Positions 1-8,866 of a stretch of DNA of 64,000 nt are shown here, piece by piece. The stretch is from Mycobacterium sp. SMC-4 (lineage in GTDB: Bacteria; Actinomycetota; Actinomycetes; Mycobacteriales; Mycobacteriaceae), in NCBI RefSeq assembly GCF_025263265.1, contig NZ_CP079869.1:1984001-2048000 (forward strand), read 5' to 3'. Made by a program: the position numbers and the translations under genes. How positions within the stretch are numbered: the first letter of the stretch is position 1; every line of letters begins with the position of its first letter. The notes beneath the pieces were generated by a model, which was given only the letters and a program-made list of their open reading frames with translations, made no database searches and was not told where the DNA came from.

Positions 1-90
1 AGCGACTGGGACGTCGACTATGACAACGCAGTACGGGCCCGGACATCCAGTGTGCGGGGCTGGTCCCGGATGCCGGTCCGGACCGGCTGA
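1..90 (+). CDS. Possible C-terminal tail of an upstream gene (partial)
   Basis: An open frame enters from the left edge and stops at TGA 88-90, giving 29 residues rich in Arg, Asp and Val that end in PVRTG. No motif is visible and the family cannot be named. It sits just upstream of a DosR-like box, so it would be the last gene of the preceding unit. It could equally be chance open frame in GC-rich DNA. Confidence 0.3.
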   Translation, partial: SDWDVDYDNAVRARTSSVRGWSRMPVRTG

Positions 91-114
91 TGACTGCGAC
101 CTGAGCCGACACTA

Positions 115-128
115 GGGACTTTCGTCCC
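115..128 (+). promoter_or_regulatory. DosR (DevR) box
   Basis: The 14-mer GGGACTTTCGTCCC matches the palindromic core of the mycobacterial DosR consensus (GGGACT-WWA-GTCCC) with one mismatch. It is centred about 65 bp upstream of the ATG at 187. The genes behind it (phosphotransferase/ATPase, alcohol dehydrogenase, PEP synthase, universal stress protein) are of the kind found in DosR regulons, so hypoxia or nitric oxide induction of the whole operon is likely. Confidence 0.75.
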
Positions 129-186
129 CGGCGCGGAGTCGGAAGGACTGCTGTGAAGGTGTGCGCCGTTCGGGCACCATGGGGTT

Positions 187-1677
187 ATGAGCGGCGACGA
201 CGCATCCGGTGTTCGCGTGCCGGCCGGCCCGGAGATCCACGAGACCCACACCGGCATCGTCGCCCTCGTCGGGGACCGCGCGTACAAGGTCAAGAAATGC
301 ATCCGCACAGACTTCCTCGATTTTTCCGGGGTTGAACAGCGCGAGCGCGCGTGCAGGCACGAAGTCGAGCTGAACCGCCGGCTGGCGCCGCAGGCCTATC
401 TGGGGGTGGCCCATCTCAGCGACGTCGCCGACGGGCCCGCTGAGCCGGTGATCGTGATGCGCCGCTATGCCGATCGCGACCGCCTCAGCACCCGCGTGCA
501 ACGCGGGGTGTCCGTCGATGACGAGCTGAGGTCCATCGCCGAGGTCCTGGCACGCTTCCACGCGGGGGCGGACCGTGGCGCCGACATCGATGCCGATGCG
601 ACCCCGACCAGGGTCGAGCAACGCTGGCGGGACAATCTGGTCGAACTGCACGGGTATGCGCCGACACTGCTGCCTGCAGCTGCCGTCGATCAGGTCGAAC
701 GGCTTTGTGCTGAGTTCCTCGCGGGGCGCGCCGCGCTGTTCGCCGAGCGCATCGCCACCCACCGCATCGTCGACGGCCACGCCGATCTGCTGGCCGACGA
801 CATCTTCTGCCGCCCGGAGGGGCCGGTGCTGCTGGACTGCTTGGAGTTCGATGCCGCGCTGCGCCACGTCGACGGCATCGACGACGCGGCGTTCCTGGCG
901 ATGGATCTGGAGTTCCTGGGCCGCGGGGATCTGGCCGCGGCCTTCCTCGACCACTACCGCCGCGCTGCGCAGGATCCGGCGCCGCCCTCGCTGGTGCACT
1001 TCTACATCGCCTACCGGGCCGTGGTGCGCGCCAAGACCGACTGCATCCGCGCCCAGCAGGGCCGCGCCGAAGCAGCTGCCGACGCCCGCCGCCATCTGGA
1101 TCTCGCCGTCGAGCACCTGCGAGCCGGGGCGGTGCGTCTGATCCTGGTGGGGGGTGGTCCCGGCACCGGGAAAACGACTCTGGCACGCGGGTTGTCCGGG
1201 CATCTGCAGGCCGAGGTCATCTCCACCGATGACGTGCGGCGGGAGTTGGTGCGCGACGGGGTCCTCACCGGCCAGGCCGGTGCGCTGAGCTCCGGGCTCT
1301 ACAGCCCTGAGCAGGTCGAGAAGGTTTATGACGCCGTGCTGGACAGGGCCGCGCGACTGTTGGGTGCCGGACAGACGGTGATCCTCGACGGCACCTGGCG
1401 AGACCCCCACCACCGCGCCCGGGCTCGTGAGCTTGCCGAGCTGATGCATTGCCGCAGTGTCGAATTCGCGTGCACGCTACCGCTGGCCGAAGCCGAGGCG
1501 CGCATCGAAGGCCGGCGTCACACCACCTCGGACGCCACCCCCGGCATCGCTGCGGCCCTGGCGGTGAGCACCGCTGAGCACGACGGTGCCTGGGACGGCG
1601 CCCACCGGTTGGACACCGGTCGTCCCTTGGGTGACACCATCGCAGAGGCGCATGAAATCTGCTGTCTGGCAATTTAA
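187..1677 (+). CDS. Bifunctional phosphotransferase-like/P-loop ATPase, Rv2004c-type
   Basis: This 496-aa protein has two parts. The N-terminal ~320 residues resemble the aminoglycoside-phosphotransferase/kinase fold, with a VDGHADLLADDIF stretch in the position of the catalytic HGD loop. The C-terminal ~170 residues form a small P-loop kinase/ATPase with Walker A GGGPGTGKTT (Lys329). Length and architecture match the DosR-regulated mycobacterial protein Rv2004c. The true substrate is unknown, and an aminoglycoside need not be it. The ATG at 187 is chosen because the Rv2004c-like N-terminus begins there. It is the first gene behind the DosR box, with the dehydrogenase gene 21 bp downstream. 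Confidence 0.8.
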   Translation: MSGDDASGVRVPAGPEIHETHTGIVALVGDRAYKVKKCIRTDFLDFSGVEQRERACRHEVELNRRLAPQAYLGVAHLSDVADGPAEPVIVMRRYADRDRLSTRVQRGVSVDDELRSIAEVLARFHAGADRGADIDADATPTRVEQRWRDNLVELHGYAPTLLPAAAVDQVERLCAEFLAGRAALFAERIATHRIVDGHADLLADDIFCRPEGPVLLDCLEFDAALRHVDGIDDAAFLAMDLEFLGRGDLAAAFLDHYRRAAQDPAPPSLVHFYIAYRAVVRAKTDCIRAQQGRAEAAADARRHLDLAVEHLRAGAVRLILVGGGPGTGKTTLARGLSGHLQAEVISTDDVRRELVRDGVLTGQAGALSSGLYSPEQVEKVYDAVLDRAARLLGAGQTVILDGTWRDPHHRARARELAELMHCRSVEFACTLPLAEAEARIEGRRHTTSDATPGIAAALAVSTAEHDGAWDGAHRLDTGRPLGDTIAEAHEICCLAI

Positions 1678-1698
1678 CTCAAAGACAAGGGACGGGCG

Positions 1699-2745
1699 AT
1701 GAAGGCAATGGCATACCACGGACCAGGCCGACGGTCATGGGAAGAGGTCCCCGATCCGGTCCTGCGTGCGGCCACCGACGCCATCGTCCGCGTCGACGCC
1801 GTCACCATCTGCGGCACCGACCTGCACATCCTCAAAGGCGACGTGCCCGAGGTCACCGACGGGCGCATCCTTGGACACGAAGCAGTCGGCACCGTCGTCT
1901 CCGTCGGCGACGCAGTGCAGACGTTGTCGGTGGGGGACCGTGTCCTCGTCTCGTGCATTTCGTCATGCGGCAGCTGTCGCTACTGCCGCGAGGGCCAGTA
2001 CAGCCAGTGTCTGGGTGGCGGCGGCTGGATTCTTGGCCACCTCATCGATGGCACCCAGGCCGAGCTCGTGCGAGTGCCGTTCGCCGACAATTCAACCCAC
2101 AAAGTACCCGACGGCGTCACCGACGAACAGATGCTGATGCTTGCCGATATCCTGCCCACCTCCTATGAGGTGGGGGTGCTCAACGGTGCGGTGCGACCGG
2201 GTGACGTGGTGGCGATCGTCGGCGCCGGGCCCATCGGTCTGGCCGCCATCCTGACCGCGCGGCTCTACAGCCCCAGTCACATAGTGGCCGTCGACCTCGC
2301 CGACTCCCGACTGGAGGCCGCACGCACGTTCGGCGCAGACATCGTCGTGAACTCGGCCACGCAGTCGGTCCGCGAGGTCATCGACGAGTTGACCGGAGGG
2401 CTCGGCGCCGATGTCTCGATGGAGGCTGTCGGGGTGCCGGAGACCTTCGAGCAGTGCGTGAGCCTGGTGCGTCCGGGCGGGCACGTGGCCAACATCGGCG
2501 TGCACGGCGCCCCGGCCACACTGCACCTGGAGGACATCTGGATCAAGAACCTCACGATCACCACGGGACTGGTGGACACCTACTCCACCCCGACGCTGAT
2601 CGAGCTGGTCGCAAGCAAACGGCTCGACACGACCGCGATGATCACCCACCGGTTCGTCCTCGACGACTTCGAGGACGCCTACGACGTGTTCGGCCGTGCC
2701 GGCGAAACGGGCGCGCTCAAAGTCTTGCTGACCGGTAACAACTAG
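1699..2745 (+). CDS. Zinc-dependent alcohol dehydrogenase (MDR family)
   Basis: A 348-aa medium-chain dehydrogenase. Catalytic zinc ligands are visible in ICGTD (Cys ~38) and GHE (His/Glu ~61-62). The structural-zinc Cys cluster lies at CGSCRYCREGQYSQC, and the NAD(P)-binding glycine motif is GAGPIG. It should oxidise or reduce an alcohol/aldehyde pair with NAD(P)H in the cytoplasm. It sits 21 bp after the phosphotransferase gene and 27 bp before the PEP synthase gene, so it belongs to the same putative DosR operon. A role in anaerobic redox balance is inferred from context. The substrate cannot be read from sequence. Confidence 0.85.
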   Translation: MKAMAYHGPGRRSWEEVPDPVLRAATDAIVRVDAVTICGTDLHILKGDVPEVTDGRILGHEAVGTVVSVGDAVQTLSVGDRVLVSCISSCGSCRYCREGQYSQCLGGGGWILGHLIDGTQAELVRVPFADNSTHKVPDGVTDEQMLMLADILPTSYEVGVLNGAVRPGDVVAIVGAGPIGLAAILTARLYSPSHIVAVDLADSRLEAARTFGADIVVNSATQSVREVIDELTGGLGADVSMEAVGVPETFEQCVSLVRPGGHVANIGVHGAPATLHLEDIWIKNLTITTGLVDTYSTPTLIELVASKRLDTTAMITHRFVLDDFEDAYDVFGRAGETGALKVLLTGNN

Positions 2746-2772
2746 ACACGCCAACGGATTCGGAGAACAGCG

Positions 2773-5055
2773 ATGACGAACTCGAACCTGGTGCGCGATT
2801 TCGCGCATCTGCGGCTCAGCGACGCCGAGGACGCCGGAGGCAAAGGGGCAAACCTCGGCGAGATGATCGCCGCCGGGCTGCCGGTACCGCCCGGCTTCGT
2901 CTTGCTGCGCGACTGCTACCGGGACTCCATGCGCGCCGGCGGGGTAGCCGACGAGCTCAACGCCGCACACCGCACGGCCATGGAGCAGGTCGCCAACCCG
3001 GACCGGCTGATCGAGATGTGCGAGCAGATGCAGACCTTGGTGTGGAAGGGCGGCATCGCCGACGAGGTTCGCGAACATGTACTCAGCGCCTACCGCGCGC
3101 TCGGAGACGACGTGCTGGTGGCGGTGCGATCCTCGGCGACTGGAGAGGATGGCAAAGATGCGTCCTTTGCCGGCATGAATGCCACCTTCACCAACATCAG
3201 CGGCGAAGACGACCTCATCGAGGCAGTCCAGCGGTGCTGGGCTTCGCTGTTCAGCCCGCGCGTGGTCACCTACCGCGCCAGCCGCAACTTCGTCTCCGAC
3301 CCGGCGATGGCCGTGGTGGTGCAACAGATGATCGCCTCTGAGCGCTCGGGAGTGGCGTTCACCGCCGATCCCAGTACCGGAGCCGAGGACCGTGTCGTGG
3401 TGGAGGCGGCGTTCGGACAGGGTGAAGTCGTGGTGTCGGGGTCGGTGGAACCGGACACCTACATCGTGTCGAAGGAGCATCGCAAGATTCTCAGCACGCG
3501 GCTGGGGTACAAGTCGTTCAAGATCGTTCGGGGCGCCGACGGCAACGACGAGAACGTGGATCTCAGCGAGGAGGAGGCCAGGTCGAAGGTGCTCAGTGAT
3601 GTCGAGCTACGGGAGATCGTGGACCTGGCGCTCGCTATCGAAAACCACCACGGCTGTGCCCAAGACACCGAATGGGCCATCGCCGAAGGGAAAACGTGGT
3701 TCGTTCAGGCCCGCCCGGTAACCACCCTGCACCACACCACGATGCCCGCGCCCGAGCCTCACGACGTGGTGGCACGCGGTCTGCCGGCCGCGCCCGGCGA
3801 AGCCGCCGGCACCGTGCGGGTACTGCTGACCCCGGAGGAGGGATCGCGTCTGCAGGCCGGCGAAGTCCTGGTGTCGCAGATGACCAACCCGGACTGGCTG
3901 CCTACCATGCGCAGGGCCGCGGCGCTGGTCACCGACACCGGCGGAATGACCTGCCACGCAGCGATTGTCGCCCGCGAGTTGGGCGTGCCATGCATTGTCG
4001 GGGCGCGGACGGCCACCACCGACCTCAAGGACGGCATGCTGGTGACCGTCGACGGCACCCACGGCCGGGTGCTGACCGGTGACGCCGTCGCGAGCGCTCA
4101 GACCTCGGCGGTCGACCGTCCCGCCGGCCCGGTGACCACCGTCGCGGCCGCGGAGGTGACCGCAACCAAGATCTATGTCAACCTCGCGATGCCGGACACC
4201 GCAGAAGCCGTTGCGGCACAAGAGGTCGACGGCGTGGGCTTGCTGCGCGCGGAGTTGATGCTGACCGAGGCGCTGCGCAACCGCCACCCCCGGGACCTGA
4301 TCGCTCGCGGGGAGCAGGACATATTGGTCGACTCGATGGTCGAGGCCGTCGGACGGATCGCCGCCGCGTTCGCCCCGCGCCCGGTCATCTATCGCGCCAC
4401 CGATTTCCGCACCAACGAGTTCCGCAGCCTGCAGGGCGGCGATACCTACGAGCCGGTCGAGCACAACCCGATGATCGGATTCCGGGGCTGCTATCGCTAC
4501 GTCAACCAGCCCGACGTGTTCGCCCTGGAACTGGCTGCGCTGGCCCGGGTGCGCGAGCAGAGTCCTAATTTGCACCTGATGATCCCGTTCGTGCGCACCC
4601 GATGGGAACTCGAACAGTGTCTGGCTCTGGTCGATGCCAGCCCGCTGGGGCGTCAACGCGGTCTGCACCGCTGGGTGATGGCCGAGGTGCCGTCGGTGGT
4701 GTACTGGCTGCCGGAGTATGTCGGGATGGGCATCGACGGGGTCTCCATAGGCAGCAACGACCTGACCCAGCTGATGCTGGGTGTGGATCGTGATTCCGAC
4801 ATCTGCGCCGAGTTGTTCGACGAGTCCGACGCCGCGGTGCTCGACGCGATCGGCCACATCATCGCCACCGCGCGCCGGCAGGGGATCACATCGTCGCTAT
4901 GCGGTCAGGCGCCCTCCACCAATCCGGCGTTCGCCGAACACCTGGTACGGATGGGTATTACCTCGGTGTCGGTCAACCCCGACGCCGCACTGGCCGCGCG
5001 GCGTACGGTGGCAGCTGCCGAACGTCGGGTGTTGCTGGAGTCGGTGCGCACGTAG
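2773..5055 (+). CDS. ppsA: Phosphoenolpyruvate synthase
   Basis: A 760-aa protein with the three-part layout of PEP synthase: an N-terminal ATP-grasp domain (starting with GGKGANLGEM), a central swivelling phospho-His domain with GGMTCHAAI (His395), and a C-terminal PEP/pyruvate-binding barrel with GSNDLTQLMLGVDRD. It makes PEP from pyruvate and ATP, a gluconeogenic step useful in lipid- or lactate-fed or non-growing cells. The length fits the family. Position within the DosR-box operon suggests induction under hypoxia. Pyruvate phosphate dikinase shares these domains but is usually about 100 residues longer. Confidence 0.9.
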   Translation: MTNSNLVRDFAHLRLSDAEDAGGKGANLGEMIAAGLPVPPGFVLLRDCYRDSMRAGGVADELNAAHRTAMEQVANPDRLIEMCEQMQTLVWKGGIADEVREHVLSAYRALGDDVLVAVRSSATGEDGKDASFAGMNATFTNISGEDDLIEAVQRCWASLFSPRVVTYRASRNFVSDPAMAVVVQQMIASERSGVAFTADPSTGAEDRVVVEAAFGQGEVVVSGSVEPDTYIVSKEHRKILSTRLGYKSFKIVRGADGNDENVDLSEEEARSKVLSDVELREIVDLALAIENHHGCAQDTEWAIAEGKTWFVQARPVTTLHHTTMPAPEPHDVVARGLPAAPGEAAGTVRVLLTPEEGSRLQAGEVLVSQMTNPDWLPTMRRAAALVTDTGGMTCHAAIVARELGVPCIVGARTATTDLKDGMLVTVDGTHGRVLTGDAVASAQTSAVDRPAGPVTTVAAAEVTATKIYVNLAMPDTAEAVAAQEVDGVGLLRAELMLTEALRNRHPRDLIARGEQDILVDSMVEAVGRIAAAFAPRPVIYRATDFRTNEFRSLQGGDTYEPVEHNPMIGFRGCYRYVNQPDVFALELAALARVREQSPNLHLMIPFVRTRWELEQCLALVDASPLGRQRGLHRWVMAEVPSVVYWLPEYVGMGIDGVSIGSNDLTQLMLGVDRDSDICAELFDESDAAVLDAIGHIIATARRQGITSSLCGQAPSTNPAFAEHLVRMGITSVSVNPDAALAARRTVAAAERRVLLESVRT

Positions 5056-5091
5056 GACACGCCTGAGGAAACGACCACGGAGGAACTCGTC

Positions 5092-5973
5092 ATGTCAGAA
5101 CACACCGGGGCAGTGGTCGTCGGGGTGGACGGCAGCGACCTGGCCATCGCGGCGGCCCGCTGGGCGGGAGCGGTCGCTGCACGTGTGGGTGCGCCGCTGC
5201 ACATCGTGCACGCCATGGTGGGTGTGGGTCGCGGCCTGACCGAAGCGGGTGCCGCGATCCAGGCCGCGATCATGTCCTACCAGGCAGACACCGCACCGAT
5301 CTTCCTCAAAGACGCCACTGACGCAGTCCACGCCGACTACCCGGACCTGACCGTGACGACAGCGTCGCACCGCGAGCCCGCCGATCATGTCCTCACCGCG
5401 GCGAGTCGGGAGGCGCGCCTGATTGTGTTGGGTGGCAACGAGATCAACGCCGCGTCGCTGTTGCTGCTGGGGTCCACCACGCTGGCGGTGGCCGCCCACG
5501 CGCACTGCCCGGTGGTGGCGTGGCGCGGCGGACAGACAGCGCTGAACGGCCAACCGGTGGTGGTCGGGACCGACGGTAGCCCGTCGGGCGCGGCGGCGCT
5601 GGCGGCCGCGTTCGACTTCGCCGACCGGTTCGGCGTCAGTGTGCGCGCGGTGCGGGCGTGGTCGCCGCGGATTCCAGCTGCCGCGGTCGACGCGCAGCTG
5701 GGGGAGGCGCTGCACTCGGCGCAGCGGGCCCAACTGCTCGGTGAGGTCAACCGGCTCACCGAACGGTATCCCGCCGTCGCAGTGGACTGCCTGGTCGAGC
5801 AGGATACGCCGGCGCAGGCTGTCATCAGCCATTGTGAGGGTGCTCAGCTGGTGATCGTGGGCACTCGCGGGCGCAATGCGCTGGCCAGCACTCTGTTGGG
5901 TTCGACGAGCCTGAACCTGCTGCAGCACAGCCCTGTTCCGGTGATGGTGTGCCGCGCCGAGGGCACCGAGTGA
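5092..5973 (+). CDS. Universal stress protein, tandem Usp domains
   Basis: The 293-aa protein contains two consecutive Usp domains. Each starts with a VVVGVDGS/VVVGTDGS nucleotide-loop strand (near residues 5-15 and 155-165), and the second ends in an ATP-binding G-x2-G-x9-G-S type segment (VGTRGRNALASTLLGS). Tandem Usps of this length are typical DosR-regulon members in mycobacteria (the Rv2005c/Rv2623 type). A GGAGGAA ribosome site precedes the ATG. It is the last gene of the putative hypoxia operon, 36 bp after ppsA. Its probable role is ATP-binding stress signalling in dormancy; its partners are unknown. Confidence 0.88.
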   Translation: MSEHTGAVVVGVDGSDLAIAAARWAGAVAARVGAPLHIVHAMVGVGRGLTEAGAAIQAAIMSYQADTAPIFLKDATDAVHADYPDLTVTTASHREPADHVLTAASREARLIVLGGNEINAASLLLLGSTTLAVAAHAHCPVVAWRGGQTALNGQPVVVGTDGSPSGAAALAAAFDFADRFGVSVRAVRAWSPRIPAAAVDAQLGEALHSAQRAQLLGEVNRLTERYPAVAVDCLVEQDTPAQAVISHCEGAQLVIVGTRGRNALASTLLGSTSLNLLQHSPVPVMVCRAEGTE

Positions 5974-6035
5974 GTGCCGGTTGGCGTTTCGCTCGGATGC
6001 TGGCGGGACGGGCCGCCCACTGACACACTGGGTCG

Positions 6036-6809
6036 ATGCGCCCCACCCCGCAGTGTTGGCTGACCGATATGGACGGTGTGCTCGTCCGCGAAGAACACGC
6101 ACTGCCCGGAGCCGCGGAGTTCCTCCAGCGTCTGGCCGAGCGTGAGCGGCCGTTCCTGGTTCTCACCAACAACTCGATCTTCACGCCGCGCGATCTGGCT
6201 GCTCGCCTGACCCGCTCCGGACTGATCGTGCCCGAGGAGGCGATCTGGACGTCGGCGCTGGCGACGGCGACGTTCCTGGCTGACCAACAGCCCGGTGGGT
6301 CGGCGTACGTGATCGGCGAAGCCGGCCTGACCACCGCGCTGCACGAGGCCGGATACACGATGACCGACGTCGAACCGGATTTCGTCGTGCTGGGTGAAAC
6401 CCGCACCTACTCGTTCGAGGCGGTCACCAAGGCGGTACGCCTCATCCTGGCCGGCGCCCGGTTCATCGCCACCAACCCCGACGTCACCGGGCCCTCGGCG
6501 GAGGGCCCGCTTCCGGCCACCGGGTCGGTCGCCGCGATGATCACCAAGGCCACCGGCCGCGAACCGTACTTCGTGGGCAAGCCCAATCCGATGATGTTCC
6601 GCAGCGCGCTGAACCGCATCGAGGCGCACTCGGAGAGCACGGTGATGGTCGGTGACCGGATGGACACCGACGTCGTCGCCGGCATCGAGGCCGGTTTGGA
6701 GACGATCCTGGTGCTCACCGGCTCGACCTCGATGGCCGATGTGGACCGCTACCCGTTCCGGCCCAGCCGCGTGCTGCCCTCGATCGCCGAAGCGATCGAA
6801 CTGATCTGA
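6036..6809 (+). CDS. HAD-superfamily phosphatase, NagD-like
   Basis: A 257-aa protein. Motif I is DMDGVL (Asp11/Asp13), followed by LTNNS (motif II) and the C-terminal [16 protein letters not shown] (motif IV), with a large C2-type cap between. This is the arrangement of NagD/p-nitrophenyl phosphatases, which hydrolyse small phosphate esters in the cytoplasm. Substrate is not predictable. It is separated from the Usp gene by 62 bp and from the next gene by 24 bp, with no functional link evident. Confidence 0.82.
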   Translation: MRPTPQCWLTDMDGVLVREEHALPGAAEFLQRLAERERPFLVLTNNSIFTPRDLAARLTRSGLIVPEEAIWTSALATATFLADQQPGGSAYVIGEAGLTTALHEAGYTMTDVEPDFVVLGETRTYSFEAVTKAVRLILAGARFIATNPDVTGPSAEGPLPATGSVAAMITKATGREPYFVGKPNPMMFRSALNRIEAHSESTVMVGDRMDTDVVAGIEAGLETILVLTGSTSMADVDRYPFRPSRVLPSIAEAIELI

Positions 6810-6833
6810 ACGCGCGCTTGCTAGCTTGATCGA

Positions 6834-8042
6834 GTGACCGAATCAGAGCCGGACCCGGCGCGGCCGCTGGCCGGAGTGCGCATTGTCGAGATCTCGAGTT
6901 TCGTCGCGGTTCCGCTGGCCGGGATGACCTTGGCTCAGCTCGGCGCGGAGGTCCTGCGCGTCGACCCGGTCGGCGGGGCGGCGGACTACCGTCGGTGGCC
7001 GCTCACCGAGGCCGGCGACAGCATCTATTGGGCCGGCCTGAACAAGGGCAAGCGGTCGCTGGCCGTCGACATGCGTTCCGACGCCGGACAACAGCTGGTG
7101 AGCCGTCTGGTCGCCGACGCCGGGGTGTTCATCACCAATGTCGCTGGCCGGCAGTGGCATTCCTATCCGGCCTTGAGCAGGGTCCGCGCCGACCTGATTC
7201 ACGTCGAGGTGTCCGGGCGCTACGACGGCGGCACCGGCGTCGACTACACCGTCAATGCGGCCATCGGATTCCCGTTGGTGACCGGGCCGGCCGAACTGAA
7301 CACCCCGGTCAACCACGTGTTGCCGGCCTGGGATGTCAGCTGCGGCCTCTACGCCGCAATGTCGGTGGTCACGGCCTTGCGTCACCGCGACATAACCGGT
7401 CACGGTCAGCAGATCAGCATTCCTCTGGAGAACGTCGCGTTGGCCACCGCGGGCAACCTCAGCTTGTTGACCGAGGCCATGGTCAACGGCACGTCCCGGC
7501 AACGTATCGGCAACGCTGTGTACGGCACCTACGGGCAGAACTTCACCAGCGCCGACGGCGTTTCCTACATGGTCGTCGCATTGACGGGCCGCCACTTCCG
7601 TGACTTGACGACACTGACGGGTACCACCGAAGCTGTTGGGGCGTTGGCTGATTCGTTGCAGGCCGACTTTTCCGACGAAGGGCAGCGCTACCGGCATCGG
7701 GAAGCGCTGAGCGCTCTGTTCGCCGAGTGGTTCAGCGCCCACAGCGGCGCCGAGATCGCGGCGGCGCTGTCGGCGTCGTCGGTGCTGTGGGAGCGCTACC
7801 AGAGCTTCGGTGAAACGGCCGCCGATCCCAGGGTGACCGAGAACCCGTTGTTCACCGAGCTCGACCAGCCGCGGGTGGGCCGGTATCTGGCCGCGGGCCT
7901 GCCGGTGTCGATCGACGGCGCCTACCCGCCGGCCGCCGCTGCTCCGGCGCTCGGAGACGACACGGCCACCGTGTTGGGTGACTGGCTGGCCCTGGACCGG
8001 AACGAGATCGATGAGATGTTCAGATCGGGCACCGTCGCGTGA
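6834..8042 (+). CDS. Class III CoA-transferase (CaiB/BaiF family)
   Basis: A 402-aa protein that starts at GTG 6834. The N-terminal GVRIVEISSFVAVPLAGMTLAQLGAEV stretch is the CoA-binding Rossmann-like start of the family. The middle contains GVDYTVNAAIGFPLVTG and NHVLPAWDVSCG, features I associate with a subgroup often annotated as 2-methylfumaryl-CoA isomerase-like. The assignment within the family is therefore open: CoA transfer or intramolecular CoA shift. It overlaps the thioesterase gene by 4 bp, so the pair is translationally coupled and probably handles the same acyl-CoA. Confidence 0.82.
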   Translation: MTESEPDPARPLAGVRIVEISSFVAVPLAGMTLAQLGAEVLRVDPVGGAADYRRWPLTEAGDSIYWAGLNKGKRSLAVDMRSDAGQQLVSRLVADAGVFITNVAGRQWHSYPALSRVRADLIHVEVSGRYDGGTGVDYTVNAAIGFPLVTGPAELNTPVNHVLPAWDVSCGLYAAMSVVTALRHRDITGHGQQISIPLENVALATAGNLSLLTEAMVNGTSRQRIGNAVYGTYGQNFTSADGVSYMVVALTGRHFRDLTTLTGTTEAVGALADSLQADFSDEGQRYRHREALSALFAEWFSAHSGAEIAAALSASSVLWERYQSFGETAADPRVTENPLFTELDQPRVGRYLAAGLPVSIDGAYPPAAAAPALGDDTATVLGDWLALDRNEIDEMFRSGTVA

Positions 8043-8866
8043 GTGCGCTGCAGCATCTGCTCGATGTCACCGAGCTCGGTGACGACACGTGGCGCGGACC
8101 GCCCAGCGGCCCAGCCGGTAAGCGTGCCTACGGAGGATTGCTGGTCGCCCAGAGTTTGGCCGCGGCATGGCGCACTGTGGATGAGGTCAAGGCACCCACC
8201 GCGCTGCACCTGCAATTCCTGCGCGGTGGCGACGCCGGAGAGGCCGTCGACTATCGGGTCGCGCGGGTCTATGACGGCCGGACCGCGGCGTCGCGACGCG
8301 TCGACGCCTTCCAGGCCGGTCGGCTGCTGACCACCGCGACGGTGTCCTTCTCCGCAGCATTGACCGGCCCCGAGCACGGACGGGCGAGACTGCCGGTGCA
8401 GGATCCCGACCGGCTGCCACAGACCGGCCCGCCCGGCCCCGCGCCGTCGCTGCCTCTCGACGAACTCGACATCCGGGTTACCGACGAAGGCGTCGGTACC
8501 GAGGATTTCGTGCGGTGGACGTGGTGGCGCACCAGAGCCGACCTACCCGCCGACGCGCGGTTGCACACGTTGATCGCCGCCTACATCACCGATCTGTACC
8601 TGATCGACCCAGCGCTGCAGGTGCACGGACATTCAATGCGGTCGCGCAGTCACCGCTCTGGCACCACCGACTCGTCGATGTGGCTGCACCGTCCGGTGCG
8701 TGCCGACCGGTGGAACCTGCTGGAATGCCGGTCTCCGGCGGCGGCGCGCGGGCGTGGCGTCGTGTCCGCACGCCTGATCAGCCGACACGGCGCGGTCGCG
8801 GCGACCCTGGTTCAGGAAGGGCTCATCGCAGAGCGCGAGCCGGGAACTGATGGGCCGGCACGCTGA
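8039..8866 (+). CDS. Acyl-CoA thioesterase II-like protein (TesB family, double hotdog)
   Basis: A 275-aa protein with two hotdog halves. Recognisable stretches are the N-terminal GKRAYGGLLVAQSLAAA and the C-terminal HSMRSRSHRSGTTDSSMWLHRP, corresponding to conserved TesB segments. It should hydrolyse an acyl-CoA to the free acid. The GTG start at 8039 overlaps the end of the CoA-transferase gene. The 3' end overlaps by 44 bp the convergent adenylation/acyltransferase gene, so transcription of the two may interfere. Confidence 0.82.
   Translation: MSALQHLLDVTELGDDTWRGPPSGPAGKRAYGGLLVAQSLAAAWRTVDEVKAPTALHLQFLRGGDAGEAVDYRVARVYDGRTAASRRVDAFQAGRLLTTATVSFSAALTGPEHGRARLPVQDPDRLPQTGPPGPAPSLPLDELDIRVTDEGVGTEDFVRWTWWRTRADLPADARLHTLIAAYITDLYLIDPALQVHGHSMRSRSHRSGTTDSSMWLHRPVRADRWNLLECRSPAAARGRGVVSARLISRHGAVAATLVQEGLIAEREPGTDGPAR

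Noticed and set aside
112..1449. 445-codon minus-strand frame opposite the first gene
   Set aside because: It is antisense to a well-supported gene and shows only Gly/Arg/Gln-rich low-complexity sequence.
187..1677. Aminoglycoside resistance gene
   Set aside because: The N-terminal fold is APH-like but the two-domain form and DosR box match Rv2004c-type proteins, for which drug modification is not established.
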